Shown: positions 21,253 through 30,635 of the stretch, in pieces
Position numbering within the stretch: position 1 is the stretch's first letter
Layout of the letters: each line of letters begins with the position of its first letter
Assembly (NCBI GenBank): GCA_905221605.1
Contig: CAJNDS010002795.1
Span: forward strand, 85,001 to 149,000
Origin: Symbiodinium natans
Lineage: Eukaryota > Sar > Dinophyceae > Suessiales > Symbiodiniaceae
DNA: 64,000 nucleotides
Direction of reading: 5' to 3'
Notes under the pieces: generated by a model
Told to the model about the DNA's origin: nothing
What the model saw: only the letters and a program-made list of their open reading frames with translations
Database searches by the model: none
Made by a program: the position numbers and the translations under genes

Positions 21253-22812
21253 GCAGAGGGTTCGCCTGTAGCAAACCTATGGACCAGATCGTGGGAAGCA
21301 CACCCTTGCGGCGCAAGCGGGCCCGATAGACCCTAAACCCAGAGGGTCCAGATATTCTTACAGGGAGTTACCTTGGGAGTACTGGGATGTTTGAAGCCTC
21401 TTTGGGGAGTCTGAGTCTGGACCATTTGGAGTTTAGGGTTTTGGTTCTCAAGGCTTTCGAATCATGTTTAGCTCCTACATCCTCAATCGTTCCAGAAACC
21501 GGCAGACCCTGAACCTTAAGCCCTAACCCGGTACCCTAAACCCTGAACCTTTAGCAACTGTAACTCCAACCCAAGCTTGCCACACTTACAGGACAGCAAG
21601 AAGTAGCCCGGACAGACCAAGCGCGCGTTCGGGCTAAGGGTGTTTAGGGGTTTGTGGCCCCGAACTCACGCTAAGCCTTAAAACCCAAACCCACTTTCTG
21701 GTGATATATAACCCGGCGGGAATCTACACCTAAGCGGCCACAGTCCAAACAAATGATCTCCCAGGCCAGGTAGCTTAGGGTTTAGGGTTTAGGGTTTAGG
21801 GTTCGGGGTGTGCCGACCTCCTCAGTGCATTCGTGGTTTTTTTGAGCGCGATCGCTTTCTGGATGATCCGATCCGAGTCGATTTTGAATCGGGCCCGCTA
21901 TGTGCTCCCGTATACTTAGCCAATGGGTCACCGGTCCATCTGATTCTATGGGTTTACGGAAACAAGGGCACCCTAATGAAGACCCCCAACTCGCAGGATT
22001 CCCTTGTAATAGGGACCCAATAAGGTACCCAATAAGGTACCCCCTGATTTCGGCCCCATATACACGTTGTAGGGGCTGTGGCCATGTTGTACATTCCTTG
22101 AAGGTTCAGGGGTACTTCGTAACCCAATCATAACTGTCCCTCTAAGGGTCCGTAAGGGGCTTACTATGTGGGCTATAACTACACTCATAGTTGGGCTACC
22201 CTAAACCCTAATTCCCAAACCCTCTTTTAACGGGTTACTAAGTACCTTGAACCTCCCAGTAGGCCAGTTGAAGGTCGCTCATCAAGCAGGCGCGATATCA
22301 AAATTGGCCCTGTGCCAGGGTGACACCCTGCGAAGTCAGCGCTTGTGCGCCCACGCATCACGCGTCGCTAATTTCAAATGATCATGTACTTGCCGAAATG
22401 ATGGAAGTCGGACCTTGCATCATCTCGTCCCTTACAGGGCTAGTGTGGGCATGCCAGGTGCCTAAGATCCATGATTCCCTATACGCTGAGCTAGCGTCTG
22501 GGCTGGCTGAACGCATAGCTTCCCAACCCCCAAAACGGGCATCTTGTTTTTACGGATAGCAGCATGGAATATCATGATAGCAGTAGCATAATCCCGATGA
22601 TGAGAAGGGAGGTCAGGCACTTCCTATCCTGTTAGGGACGAAGAGTAGCATAGAATAATATCACAATAACATAAGAAGAATCACAGTGATGACGAGGGAA
22701 GTCAGGTACTTACTACTTCCCTGACATGGCAACAAAGCTCCTGCCGCTCCTCTCCTCAAAGCCTGAACCCAAAGAGCCTGAACCTTTAAACATCATGAGG
22801 CTTTACCTTGGA
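21253..22812. other. Mostly unique spacer, no recognised gene
   Basis: Contains one short TTTAGGG tract (21778-21809), a dispersed repeat with GGGACCCAATAAGGTACCC (22010-22045; relative at 24300-24340), and a plus-strand frame of 79 codons at 22320-22559 with unremarkable composition. 22560-22725 holds two related ~85-bp segments (AGCATGGAATATCATGATAG and AGCATAGAATAATATCACAA). No RNA gene found. Confidence 0.5.
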
Positions 22813-22814
22813 GG

Positions 22815-22918
22815 TTTAGGGTTTGGGGTTTGGGGTTTGGGGTTTGGGGTTTAGGGTTTAGGGTTTAGGGTTTAGGGTTTAGGGTTCGAAACCCTAAACT
22901 CTAAACCCTAAACCCTGT
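22815..22918. repeat. Head-to-head telomere-like junction
   Basis: GGGGTTT/TTTAGGG units run to 22885, then TTCGAA, then CCCTAAA units to 22918. G-strand array followed directly by C-strand array is the arrangement expected where two telomere ends were joined. Confidence 0.9.
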
Positions 22919-23094
22919 ACCCGTGGGTGTGGGGGACCCGTTTTGACGATCCCCTAAGGTGATACAAGGGGAGTAGATCAAGAGAAACCTTGAGGGTTAC
23001 AAACTTTGGGGTACGAGTCTTAAGCCCTTAAAAGAAAGGGATCAAACCCGAAAGCCTTTAGACCGTTAAGCCTGAAACTCTGAAGCTCCACAAG

Positions 23095-23350
23095 CCTACA
23101 AGCCTCCAAACCCTAAGACCCCAAAACCCCAAAAGCCTAAAAACCCTAAAACCAGCAAACCCTAAAACCCCAAAACCCCAAGACCCTCAAACCCTGCAAC
23201 GCTGACTAAGAATCTAAAACCCCTAAAGCTCCTAAAACCCTGTGACCCTACCTAAAACCCCTAAACCTTAAAACCTAAAACCCTAAACCCCTATGCCCAG
23301 GCCAAGCCGGGTTTAGGGTTTCGGGTTTTGGGGTTCAGGGTTTATGGTTT
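23095..23350. repeat. Degenerate CCCTAAAACC tract followed by short G tract
   Basis: Loose ACCCCAAAA/CCCTAAAACC units 23095-23295, then GGGTTTAGGGTTTCGGG at 23309-23346. Confidence 0.85.
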
Positions 23351-23604
23351 ACACAGGAACTACGACATTGATTCTGTGCAGGTCCCCTCCCCTCAAGGTT
23401 GAAACAAATGCCCTCTACTCTGTGGAAGCCTGATGTCTTGAGCCTGTTGCTCAAGAGGAATCCAGTCCAGGATTCCCAAACTTCACAGCAGGAGGGAGGG
23501 AGGGGCCCGAATCGTTTCGAAGCGGCCACGGCAAAAGAGCAGATCCTGCAGTCTACGCCCCGGCGGTGCGACGGGGGAGTAGACCCGGGGAGACCCGGGA
23601 GTAA

Positions 23605-23690
23605 CCTAGGAATAAAAAGGGCACCCTTTTTGGGTTTAATTATGGGGATTATAAGGGAACCCCAACCCTTAAAAAAGGAAAAAAAGGGCT
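23605..23690. mobile_element. Partial foldback repeat (GGGCACCCTTTTT family)
   Basis: AAAAAGGGCACCCTTTTTGG, GATTATAAGGGAACCCC and a purine-rich right half match the core of the GGTTGCCCA family. Confidence 0.45.
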
Positions 23691-24448
23691 TACTCCTGAT
23701 CCTGGGTTCGGTTGGAGCAAGCAAGGTAAGCCTTCGAACTTTCAACCCAGGGGAGCTGTGACAAAGACCGCCGCAGCCCCATACCTACCACTGCAGTACA
23801 CAAAGCATTCCAAAAACAACAAACCCTTAAACCCTAAACCCGCACAAGAACTTACCTTGCCGAGGCAGCAACTGCAAGAACTGCTGGGCCAATGGCTGCA
23901 AAAATCAATTCCTGCGATAACCTTCGCTACTAACTCGTTGTTGCCCACATCGTGCATGTCTACTTTAGGGTTTAGGGTTTAGGGAATAGGGCCCTACCAC
24001 CCTGCCCCAAGGCGCAGCCACTGAAACGAGTTGCCCAAGGGGCAAGTAAAAAAAGGAAGCGGCCCGCGGCGCTTTGCGCGGGCAAACGCGTCCTAGTCTG
24101 AGGAAGAAGTCTCTTCACTGGTCCAATCCTGCTCGTTTTCCATACCTCGGATATGCACACAGGATCACAAGACTGATGCGTTTAGGGGTTTATGTTCGGA
24201 TGTTCCGCCTTCTGCTAACAGTCCTAAATAGGGTTTGTAATACAAGGTTTATGGTTTCAGGGGACCCTCATTTAGACCCCCAAATAGGAGGAGCCCCTTA
24301 TAATAAGGACCCAATAAGGTACCCCCTAATATCGGAAACCCCCTCAGGGTTTACGGCTTTAATTCCGGGGCCCGCGCGTCGACACGGCTTCCGGACGACC
24401 AGGGCACAGAGGGCCGAAGCCTGCGCGGACCCGGGAGCGCAGAAGAAG

Positions 24449-24605
24449 TTTAGGGTTTAGGGTTTAGGGTCTAGGGTTTAGGGTTTAGGATTTAGGGTTT
24501 AGGGTTTAGGGTTTAGGGTTTAGGGTTTAGGGTTCAGGGTTCAGGGTTTAGGGTTGCGGGGTTTAGGGTTTGGGGTTTAGGGGTTTGGGGTTCAGGGTAG
24601 GGTTT
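24449..24605 (+). repeat. Telomere-like array TTTAGGG
   Basis: About 15 units with GGGTTCA, GGGTCTA and GGGGTTT variants at the ends. Between 23986 and 24448 is a unique spacer with an ACCCAATAAGGTACCCCCTA repeat fragment. Confidence 0.95.
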
Positions 24606-24624
24606 AGAGCCCCCTCGCCCCCGG

Positions 24625-24968
24625 CACATACACATTACACATTACGCGATACACATTGCACATTACACATTGCGGACAATACATGCGCATACTCGTATCC
24701 AAAACAAATGCATGTGCATAGACAGATGCATACGAGAGTGCAAAACATACAGAGAAACTTCTACATGTACATACACATACACATGTTCATAAACACACGC
24801 ATCTGTGTATGCATATGCGTATACATAAGATATGTAGATACATATACATATACATCTACATATACATATGCATATACATATACATATACATATACAGATA
24901 CATATACATATACATATACATATACACGCACATATGCAGTAGTCTATGGATATATATATATATATATG
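24625..24968 (+). repeat. ACATAT-type microsatellite region
   Basis: Degenerate ACATTACACATT/ACATGC units at 24625-24780, then ACATATACATAT repeats at 24835-24930, and TATATATATA at 24950-24967. The Tyr/Ile/Thr-rich frames on both strands are translations of this tract. Confidence 0.95.
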
Positions 24969-25704
24969 TTGCATACAAAGATATGTACTGAACTATTCGT
25001 ATCTGGAGTTATATTTGTTGAAACTCTCCCCTCCAAATCATTGTTTTGCGCGCTACTCTGTTGTTGATACTCTCATTGCTGTTGAGGATACTGGGAGGCA
25101 GGTATACGTGGACGTACGTATCAGCTGCATGTGCTGATTTTATGCATATTCAACAAACCGCACGCACCCGGTCTAGATGTGGTATGGTGCCATCTCGCAG
25201 CAAGCCCTATGTTCCACTGGACGCCCAGCAGCCAAGATAAGCGTGCTGATCCCCAGCAAGATGACCGCAGTCCAAAGGGCTGCGATCGGACCTGCAAGGA
25301 CAAAAAAAACCCTGAACCCTGCGCCCTAAACCCAAAGAACACTCAACTAAGTCCATCCAGCAACTTAGGGAGCAAAAGTGTAGCCTTCCTTCTGCGGATT
25401 TAGGGTTTAAGGTTTACATGTTGGGGCCCCAAGTGTTCCGAAGTGCTCTCGTGTTTTCGGATATTTTGACGGGTGTTGTGGATGTAGTACAGGGCTTGGG
25501 GCTTTAGGGCTGTAGGATCATCAGGGAGTCTAGAGTTTAGGGTTCATAGTATTTTGCCTCGGGTTTTCAAGAATCGGCTGAGAAACTAGGGTTTGGGACT
25601 TTGAGGCAAGGATCTTAAGGTTTGGGGCTTCCGGGAATTACGGGAATTTCGGGGCTTAGGTTGTCGGATTTATGGGTTTCGGGCTTCGGGGCAGAGGGGC
25701 TTCA
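24969..25704. other. Unique spacer without recognised gene
   Basis: Balanced composition; frames of 64-90 codons overlap on both strands, none with a recognisable domain. Short telomere-like fragments at 25398-25415. Confidence 0.4.
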
Positions 25705-25935
25705 GGATTTGGGGGTTCGGGGTTTAGGGTTTAGGGCTTGCAGTTCGGGTTTAGGGTTGGGGGCCGTAGGGTTTAGGGCTTCAGGCTGCGTTCTGACTCG
25801 GGGGGCTTCAGGATTGCGGGTTTAGGGTTTAGGGCTTAGGGCTTAGGGTTTAGGGTTTAGGGTTTAGGGTTTAGGGTTTAGGGTTTAGGGTTTAGGGTTT
25901 AGGGTTTAGGGTTTAGGGTTTAGGGTTTAGGGGTT
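25705..25935 (+). repeat. Telomere-like array TTTAGGG
   Basis: Degenerate start, then about 16 perfect units at 25810-25930. Confidence 0.95.
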
Positions 25936-25964
25936 AAGGGCTTTGTTGGCTATAGGGTCGTGAA

Positions 25965-26115
25965 AGGGAAGCTTCGGGAGTAGTAGGAGTATTAGGGAAC
26001 CTTGGGTTACACACCCCCCCTTGAACTCCCCTCCCTTAAGAACCCTTAAATGAATAGGGAACCTTAGGGAAGCTGAGCCTTAGGGAGTATATACCCCATT
26101 AGAACCCCCCCTCCC
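25965..26115. repeat. Dispersed repeat with GGGAACCTTGGGTTACA, two half-units
   Basis: AGGGAACCTTGGGTTACACA and GGGAACCTTAGGGAAGC each followed by CCCCTCCCTTAAGA. Related to 11380-11490. Confidence 0.6.
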
Positions 26116-26194
26116 TTAAGAGCCCTATAAGTTGGAGTTGGGGTTCTGGGGCTTGAGGTTTTTGGGCTTCAGGGTTTTAGGGGGCTTGGGGTTT

Positions 26195-26511
26195 CTTTCC
26201 ACCCTAAACCCTATACCCATCTAAGCCCTAAACCCTATACCCTGAACCCTGAACCCTAAACCCTACACCCTCAGCCATACACCCCAAACCCTATAAAACC
26301 AAAACCCTCGAAAAGTCCAAGAACAACCCTGAACCACTACGACCATACAAGCTGAACTAAGCTGCAACCCCTAAGCCCATGACCCCTGTAGACCCTCAAC
26401 CCAGACGCCAAACCACCCCCTCCTCCCCCCCCCCCCTCCCCGGCGCCCCCCCCAGGTTCATCTAAAGCCTAAACCCTAAACCCTAAACCCTAAACCCTAA
26501 ACCCTAAGATT
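26195..26511 (-). repeat. Degenerate CCCTAAA tracts with poly-C spacer
   Basis: Variants CCCTATA, CCCTGAA and CCCTACA at 26195-26300; poly-C-rich 26413-26452; clean CCCTAAA at 26466-26511. From here to 29790, apart from two remnants in the 27.9-28.1 kb spacer, there are no telomere-like arrays. Confidence 0.9.
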
Positions 26512-26988
26512 AGGGTTTCCCCTCTTCCGGATCGTGGTGGGGTTACAGCACAGGGTAAAGGTTCAGGGTTCATTAGGCACCTAAGGTTCGGGGCTTCCCC
26601 TCTTCCCCCCCCCTCCCCCCATGGTTCATGGTGGGTGGTTTAGGCTCTATTTCTAGGGCGGACTGCGGGGAACGAGGCTTAGGATGTAGGGATCAGCTTT
26701 TGTAGTTTTTTCGAGCTTTAGGGCTTCAAAGGTGCGGGGGTAGTGGCCTCATCGTTTTTTTTAGGGACCCCAAATAGTGGGATTCAAGCTACACAGACCC
26801 CTACCAAAGGATCCTCACCTTTCGGAACTTAACACGTCAGCCTGCTGCGTCTTCCGAGGAGCTCTTGTGGCCAAGGAAAGAGAAATACATCTTTTTGGCG
26901 CCCGAGTTGCACGAGTGAGAAGTTCGAGTCTGCTTGTAGGCGGATGTTTCCCTACCTTTGGAACCCAAGAGGCTGTAACCTCAGCACC
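26512..26988. other. 3' flank of the minus-strand coding island
   Basis: Unique sequence after the TGA of the last minus-strand exon. A polyadenylation signal could not be identified with confidence, as is usual in dinoflagellates. No other gene seen. Confidence 0.4.
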
Positions 26989-27438
26989 TCAAGTTTTCCC
27001 TGCAAAACCCAGCTTCACGAAGCTATCGCTAAGCCGCTCTCTCATGGCTGCAGTACTCCAGAAAGGATCTCCCCACAGGTCATCAGGCACTGGAAGTGAG
27101 CTTTCATCCCATGTCATGGGCACATCCGCTGCCATCATGCACCTCAACTCCCGCTCAAGAGCGTCTCTACCCCCTGGTATGATCATGGTCTCTGCCATGG
27201 CATCCAAAAAGTCATCTTGCACTTCTTTCAGATAGACAGGAGACTTCCCTTTGCCTGACAATGCATGCAGATTTCTCGCCAGGCCGTCGCATTCAATGAT
27301 GATCTTCGCAAGCTCTCCCGCAAGGATTCTTTCGCGGACCTCGTCGTCGAGAAACACGTGTTCCTGCCACATTCTCAAAGCTAACATAAGGCGACTTTCA
27401 GGAAGCTGGGGTTCCAACCAAGATTGGCAATCAACCAC
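26989..27438 (-). CDS. Hypothetical protein exon, about 149 codons, C-terminal
   Basis: Open frame ending at TGA 26991-26989. The translation looks like a genuine soluble, mostly helical, acidic protein (ALRMWQEHVFLDDEVRER, KEVQDDFLDAMAETMI, ALERELRCMMAADVP). There is no ATG at its start: the frame opens after a TGA at 27453-27451 and the first listed codon is GTG, so this is an internal or terminal exon rather than a free gene. An acceptor CCCCAG at about 27406 would start the exon at 27405 and is in phase with a CAG|GACGGG donor of the preceding exon, giving a 69-75 nt intron; this pairing is a hypothesis. No family recognised. Same strand as its neighbours, consistent with the unidirectional gene order usual in dinoflagellates. 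The overlapping plus-strand frame at 26777-27235 is judged a shadow. Confidence 0.5.
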   Translation of the reverse strand: MVDCQSWLEPQLPESRLMLALRMWQEHVFLDDEVRERILAGELAKIIIECDGLARNLHALSGKGKSPVYLKEVQDDFLDAMAETMIIPGGRDALERELRCMMAADVPMTWDESSLPVPDDLWGDPFWSTAAMRERLSDSFVKLGFAGKT

Positions 27439-27472
27439 ATGAATAAAACATCAGGCATGTAACAACAGACCC

Positions 27473-27933
27473 CTAATTACGCCCGTCCTGCTCACTCTTC
27501 GACTCCTGCGGATACCTGGTGTTCTTACGGCTGGACTCAAGTCTGAGGCTGTCTCCAAGAGGCGTTGAAAAGACATAGTCTCTCTCCCATGACATGAAGT
27601 TGCGAAGGTGCCTGCGGCTTGGGTCACCAAAACTATGCTCGCCAGTGTTTACCAGCAGAGGAACGACGTAGTGGCGCCCATCTTGGCAGAGCGTCCGAAG
27701 TTGCCAGGGGCTCCCCCTGAAAAAGAATAGCCGACTTGCATAAAAGTGCTTCACCGTCTCCATGTACTTATCATTCGGTGGCAGGGCGGAGGTATTGTAT
27801 CGCAACACCTGGACAACGCTTTCCTCCGCATTTTGTGAGAAGGCTGGTTTAACTGAGAAGTGGTTCTTTCTCCTAATCCGCGAAGGAGGCAGCCACTGCT
27901 TGGAGAAAAAGCGATATAAAGCTCGAAACATGG
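27473..27933 (-). CDS. Hypothetical protein exon, 152 codons
   Basis: Open frame of 152 codons from ATG at 27931. It has ordinary protein composition (mixed hydrophobic and charged, e.g. KYMETVKHFYASRLFFF, HYVVPLLVNTGEHSFGDP), unlike the low-complexity frames elsewhere in the window. I recognise no family. Two bases before the ATG the minus strand has a pyrimidine-rich stretch ending CCCCCAG, so the exon may begin at 27933 by cis- or trans-splicing; an in-frame TGA lies just upstream at 27946-27944. The end (SKSEQDGRN-stop) is close to possible donors CAG|GACGGG (the GA donor type reported in dinoflagellates) or GGGC|GTAATT, so the protein may continue into the next minus-strand frame. It lies 266 bp downstream of the RCC1-like exon, same strand. 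It could be a separate gene or part of a longer one; the phase of the RCC1 donor (two leftover bases) does not join directly to an exon starting at 27933. Confidence 0.5.
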
Positions 27934-28198
27934 CTGGGGGATCTCACACACAAGAAGGGCCCCAAGGAGCAGAGTCTGAGTAGTTGGATGATCATGATAT
28001 ATGCACCCGTAAACCCTAAACACCAAGGAAGGAAACCCCCACTGCCTCTACTCACGAGCCGAGATGCTTTGGCATAGAATTCAAGTTGAGGGTTGGGGGT
28101 TTAGGTGCCCTCCCCCCCTTTTGGTGTGGTGGCTTTAGGGTTAACGGTCAGGGGTTGGGGGGGCGTCCAAACTGCTGATTTTCATGTGTGCCCCTTAC
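27934..28198 (-). other. Intron or spacer downstream of the RCC1-like exon
   Basis: This 265-bp stretch starts with a consensus donor and ends with a pyrimidine-rich acceptor-like CCCCCAG. It contains two short telomere-like remnants (AACCCTAAAC near 28012-28021 and GGGTTGGGGGTTTAGG near 28089-28104) and a second donor-like GTGAGT near 28050. A small middle exon is possible but cannot be defined from sequence alone. Confidence 0.4.
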
Positions 28199-28200
28199 CT
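28190..28200 (-). promoter_or_regulatory. Splice donor ending the RCC1-like exon
   Basis: On the minus strand the exon end reads GGCGTCAG|GTAAGG, matching the AG|GTAAG consensus. The in-frame TAA lies inside the putative intron (28195-28197), which explains why the repeat array is cut in mid-repeat. The intron would carry a phase-2 break. No acceptor that restores the repeat frame was found with certainty between 28190 and 27940. Confidence 0.7.
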
Positions 28201-29652
28201 GACGCCACCAAAATCAGCGTGGCCCCAGGCCACGACAGATCCGTCGTCCAGGATTGCGGCAAAGGCGCGTCGAGAAGCCTGGATTTGCTGCACGCCCTTC
28301 AACTGATCTTGCACGGACTCGCAGTCGCCACTGTCGCCGCCAGAATCAGCAGCGCCCCAGGTCACGACAGATCCGTCATGCAGGACTGCGGCAAAAGCAT
28401 GTTGAGAAGCTTGGATGTGCCGCACGCCCTTCAGCTGAGCTTGCACTGAGCTGCTGTCGCCACCCGCAGCAGCGTTGCCCCATGTCACGACAGATGCATC
28501 CCCGAGGAGTGCAGCAAAAGCTGCCACTGAAGCTTGGACGTCCCGCACGCCCCTCAGCTGAGCTTGCACTGAACTGCTGTCGCCGCCAAAGTCAGCAGGG
28601 CCCCAGGTCACGACAGTTCCATCAGCGAGGATGGCAGCAAAAGCAGTTGCGGCAGCCTGGATGTGCTGCACGCTCTTCAGCTGAGTTTGCACGGAGCTGC
28701 TGTCACCACCTAAGCCGGCCTGACCCCAGGTCACCACGGAGCCGTGGTACAGGATTGCGGCAAAAGCTCCTGCAGAAGCTTGGATGCTCTGAACGCCCTT
28801 CAGTTGCGCTTGCACCCTGCTGCTATCGCCACCGTAAAAGGGCTCGCCCCAGGTTACGACAGATCCATCACGGAGGATTGCGGCAAAAGCGCGCGGAGAA
28901 TCTTGGATGTGTTGGACTCCCTTCAGCTGAGCTTGCACTGAGCTGCTGTCGCCACCACAAATGGGATCACCCCAAGTCACAACAGATCCATCACCAAGGA
29001 TTGCCGCAAAAGCTCCTGCAGAAGCATGGACGTGCTGCACGCCCGTCAGTTGAGCTTGCACAGACTTGCTGTCGCCACCGAAGTCCGCGCTGCCCCAAGT
29101 CACGACGGAGCCGTCACGCAGGATTGCAGCAAAAGCTTGTTGAGAAGATTGGATGTGCTGCACGCCCTTCAGCTGAGCTTGCACGGACTTACTGTCACCA
29201 CCAGAATCAGCAGCGCCCCAGGTCACGACAGATCCGTCATGCAGGACTGCGGCAAAAGCATGTTGAGAAGCTTGGATGTGCTGCACGCCCTTCAGCTGAG
29301 CTTGCACTGAGCTGCTGTCGCCACCAAAATCCGTGCCGCCCCAGGTCACAACAGATCCATCACCGAGGATCGCGGCAAAGGCACCGCCGTGGTCTCTATG
29401 CATTGTGAACATCGACGCTGTGACTTGTGGCAGCCGTATTTGCAGGCATAGCTCATCACCGTTCTGTATCCTTGCCTCCTTAACTGTCAGCGCTGCATCC
29501 AGCATGCGACCGTCAGCACTTAACAGCCGCCCTTTGCCAACACCCAGCGTGCTCTGGGCTGTTCGGCTCAATGCCTCCACAGATGCATCCTCCTGTGTCT
29601 CAAGAGAAGCCCTCTCGCCGCTGAGCAGGTACACAGCAACCGAAATTGCCAT
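28199..29652 (-). CDS. Ubiquitin-like domain plus RCC1-like repeat protein, 5' exon (partial)
   Basis: Seen: an open frame of 485 codons from ATG at 29652 (context GCCATGG). Residues 3-72 resemble a ubiquitin-like fold (VAVYLLSGE...ADGRMLDAALTVKEARIQNGDEL), a common N-terminal module in dinoflagellate proteins. From residue 91 there are ten repeats of 41 residues (the ninth has 44; the tenth is cut at 23) with consensus AFAAILxDGSVVTWG, then GGDSSSVQAQLKGVQHIQAS. This matches the RCC1/ATS1 beta-propeller superfamily, although canonical RCC1 repeats are longer (50-60 residues). Automatic pipelines often label such proteins HERC2 or UVR8; no HECT domain or UVR8 signature is visible, so I would not use those names. 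The frame stops inside GGV-R-stop exactly where the minus strand reads AG|GTAAGG, a consensus splice donor, so the tenth repeat probably continues in a further exon that I could not place. Upstream, TAAATAG|GGTTTC is a possible trans-splice acceptor 14 nt before the ATG. Likely role: protein-protein interaction scaffold; the substrate is unknown. Confidence 0.85.
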
Positions 29653-29790
29653 GGCCGGGAGAAACCCTATTTACACTCTATACCCCCTTTTCAAGCGGCC
29701 CTGGTTAAGAATACAGCCCCGTACCGTGGATGCCCGAGGCTCATCTGTAAGGCTGGAAGTTCTCATCACCCCACTAAGCCCTAGGCAGAA
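29653..29790 (-). promoter_or_regulatory. 5' flank of the RCC1-like gene with possible trans-splice acceptor
   Basis: On the minus strand TAAATAG|GGTTTC lies 14 nt before the ATG. Dinoflagellate mRNAs receive a 22-nt spliced leader at such AG sites. No TATA box is visible. The dinoflagellate leader sequence itself was looked for and not found in the window. Confidence 0.3.
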
Positions 29791-29885
29791 AACCCTAAAG
29801 AAACCCTACAAACCCGAAAAAAACCTTTTAACCCTAGAAACCCTATAAACACTATAAACCCTATAAACCCTATAAACCCTATAAC
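29790..29885 (-). repeat. Telomere-like tract with TATAAACCC units
   Basis: CCCTAAA-like units, then five CCCTATAAA/CACTATAAA nonamers. The same nonamer dominates 58330-58480. Confidence 0.85.
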
Positions 29886-29951
29886 TGCAGCCCTACGCCC
29901 GAACCCCTGTGTCTAAGCATCCTTTTTATGGGTGCACCCCTTTGCCATGAC

Positions 29952-30135
29952 GGTAGCCCAGGAACCATATTATAATAAGGGCACCTTTTTTTTGGGTTGG
30001 TTACTTTATCAGGGAACCTTGAACCCAAAAAAAGGGGGAATGCCCAATACCATATTATAATAAGGGCACCCTTTTGGGGGGGTCGTTTCTAAGGGAACCT
30101 TGAACCAAAAAAAGGGAAAAGGGTACCATTGGGCA
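29952..30135. mobile_element. Two tandem GGTTGCCCA-family foldback copies
   Basis: Copy 1 (29952-30040) starts GGTAGCCCAGGAACCATA and has TTGGTTACTTTATCAGGG, but lacks its right end. Copy 2 (30041-30135) is complete, from TGCCCAATACCATATTATAA to GGGTACCATTGGGCA. Both share CATATTATAATAAGGGCACC exactly, so they are recent or one inserted in the other. Confidence 0.7.
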
Positions 30136-30237
30136 ACCAAGCCAGTGCCAGACCTCCATGAGCCGACACCCCATTCATCATCTCCATGCAAAGAAGGCCG
30201 CAACCCGGCAAAACCATCATCAAAGAAAACCCCAAAC

Positions 30238-30460
30238 ACCCCTAAACCCCAAACCCCAAACCCTAAACCCCAAACACCAAACTCTAAACCCTAAACCCTA
30301 AACCCTATAAACCCGAAACCCTAAACCCTGAACCCTAAAAACCCGAAACCCGGAACCCTGTAAACCCTGTAAACCCAAAAAATCCTAAACCCAAAAAACC
30401 AAAAAAAAAAACAACAACAAAAAACGAACAAAAAACACAAAAAAAAAAAAAAAAAACTGG
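30238..30460 (-). repeat. Degenerate CCCTAAA tract ending in A-rich low complexity
   Basis: CCCCAAA, CCCTAAA, CCCGAAA and CCCTGTAAA units to 30395, then an A-rich stretch with AACAACAAC and an A17 run to 30457. Confidence 0.85.
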
Positions 30461-30568
30461 GGCTGTCCTTCGATGTGGCTCTGGGTCGGAACGGTCTCTA
30501 CGCGACCCAACACAGGGCGGTGAAAGGCGCCCACCTTGTCTCCTCTCCAGGGCTCAGGCGTTGTTAAA

Positions 30569-30635
30569 GTTTAGGGTTTGTAGTGTTTGTAGGGTTTGCA
30601 GGGTTTGTAGGGTTTGCAGTTTGGGGTTTCGGGTC
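30569..30635 (+). repeat. GGGTTTGTA/GGGTTTGCA nonamer tract
   Basis: Five units of a nonameric variant GTAGGGTTT / GCAGGGTTT, a two-base expansion of the heptamer. Confidence 0.8.

Noticed and set aside
22320-22559. 79-codon plus frame with protein-like composition
   Set aside because: No domain, no splice context and no neighbour support. Kept only as a possible exon for transcript data to test.
24570-25067. 165-codon Tyr/Thr-rich frame
   Set aside because: Translation of the ACATAT microsatellite.
26905-26940. Box-B-like AGTTCGAGTCT
   Set aside because: The T-stem does not pair and no cloverleaf fits.
26777-27235. 152-codon plus-strand frame
   Set aside because: Antisense to the more protein-like minus exon; starts within unrelated flank and has Ser-rich shadow composition.
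28254-29408. 384-codon plus-strand frame
   Set aside because: Antisense shadow of the RCC1-like exon; Arg/Ser/Cys/His-rich with no family, while the minus frame is clearly a repeat protein.
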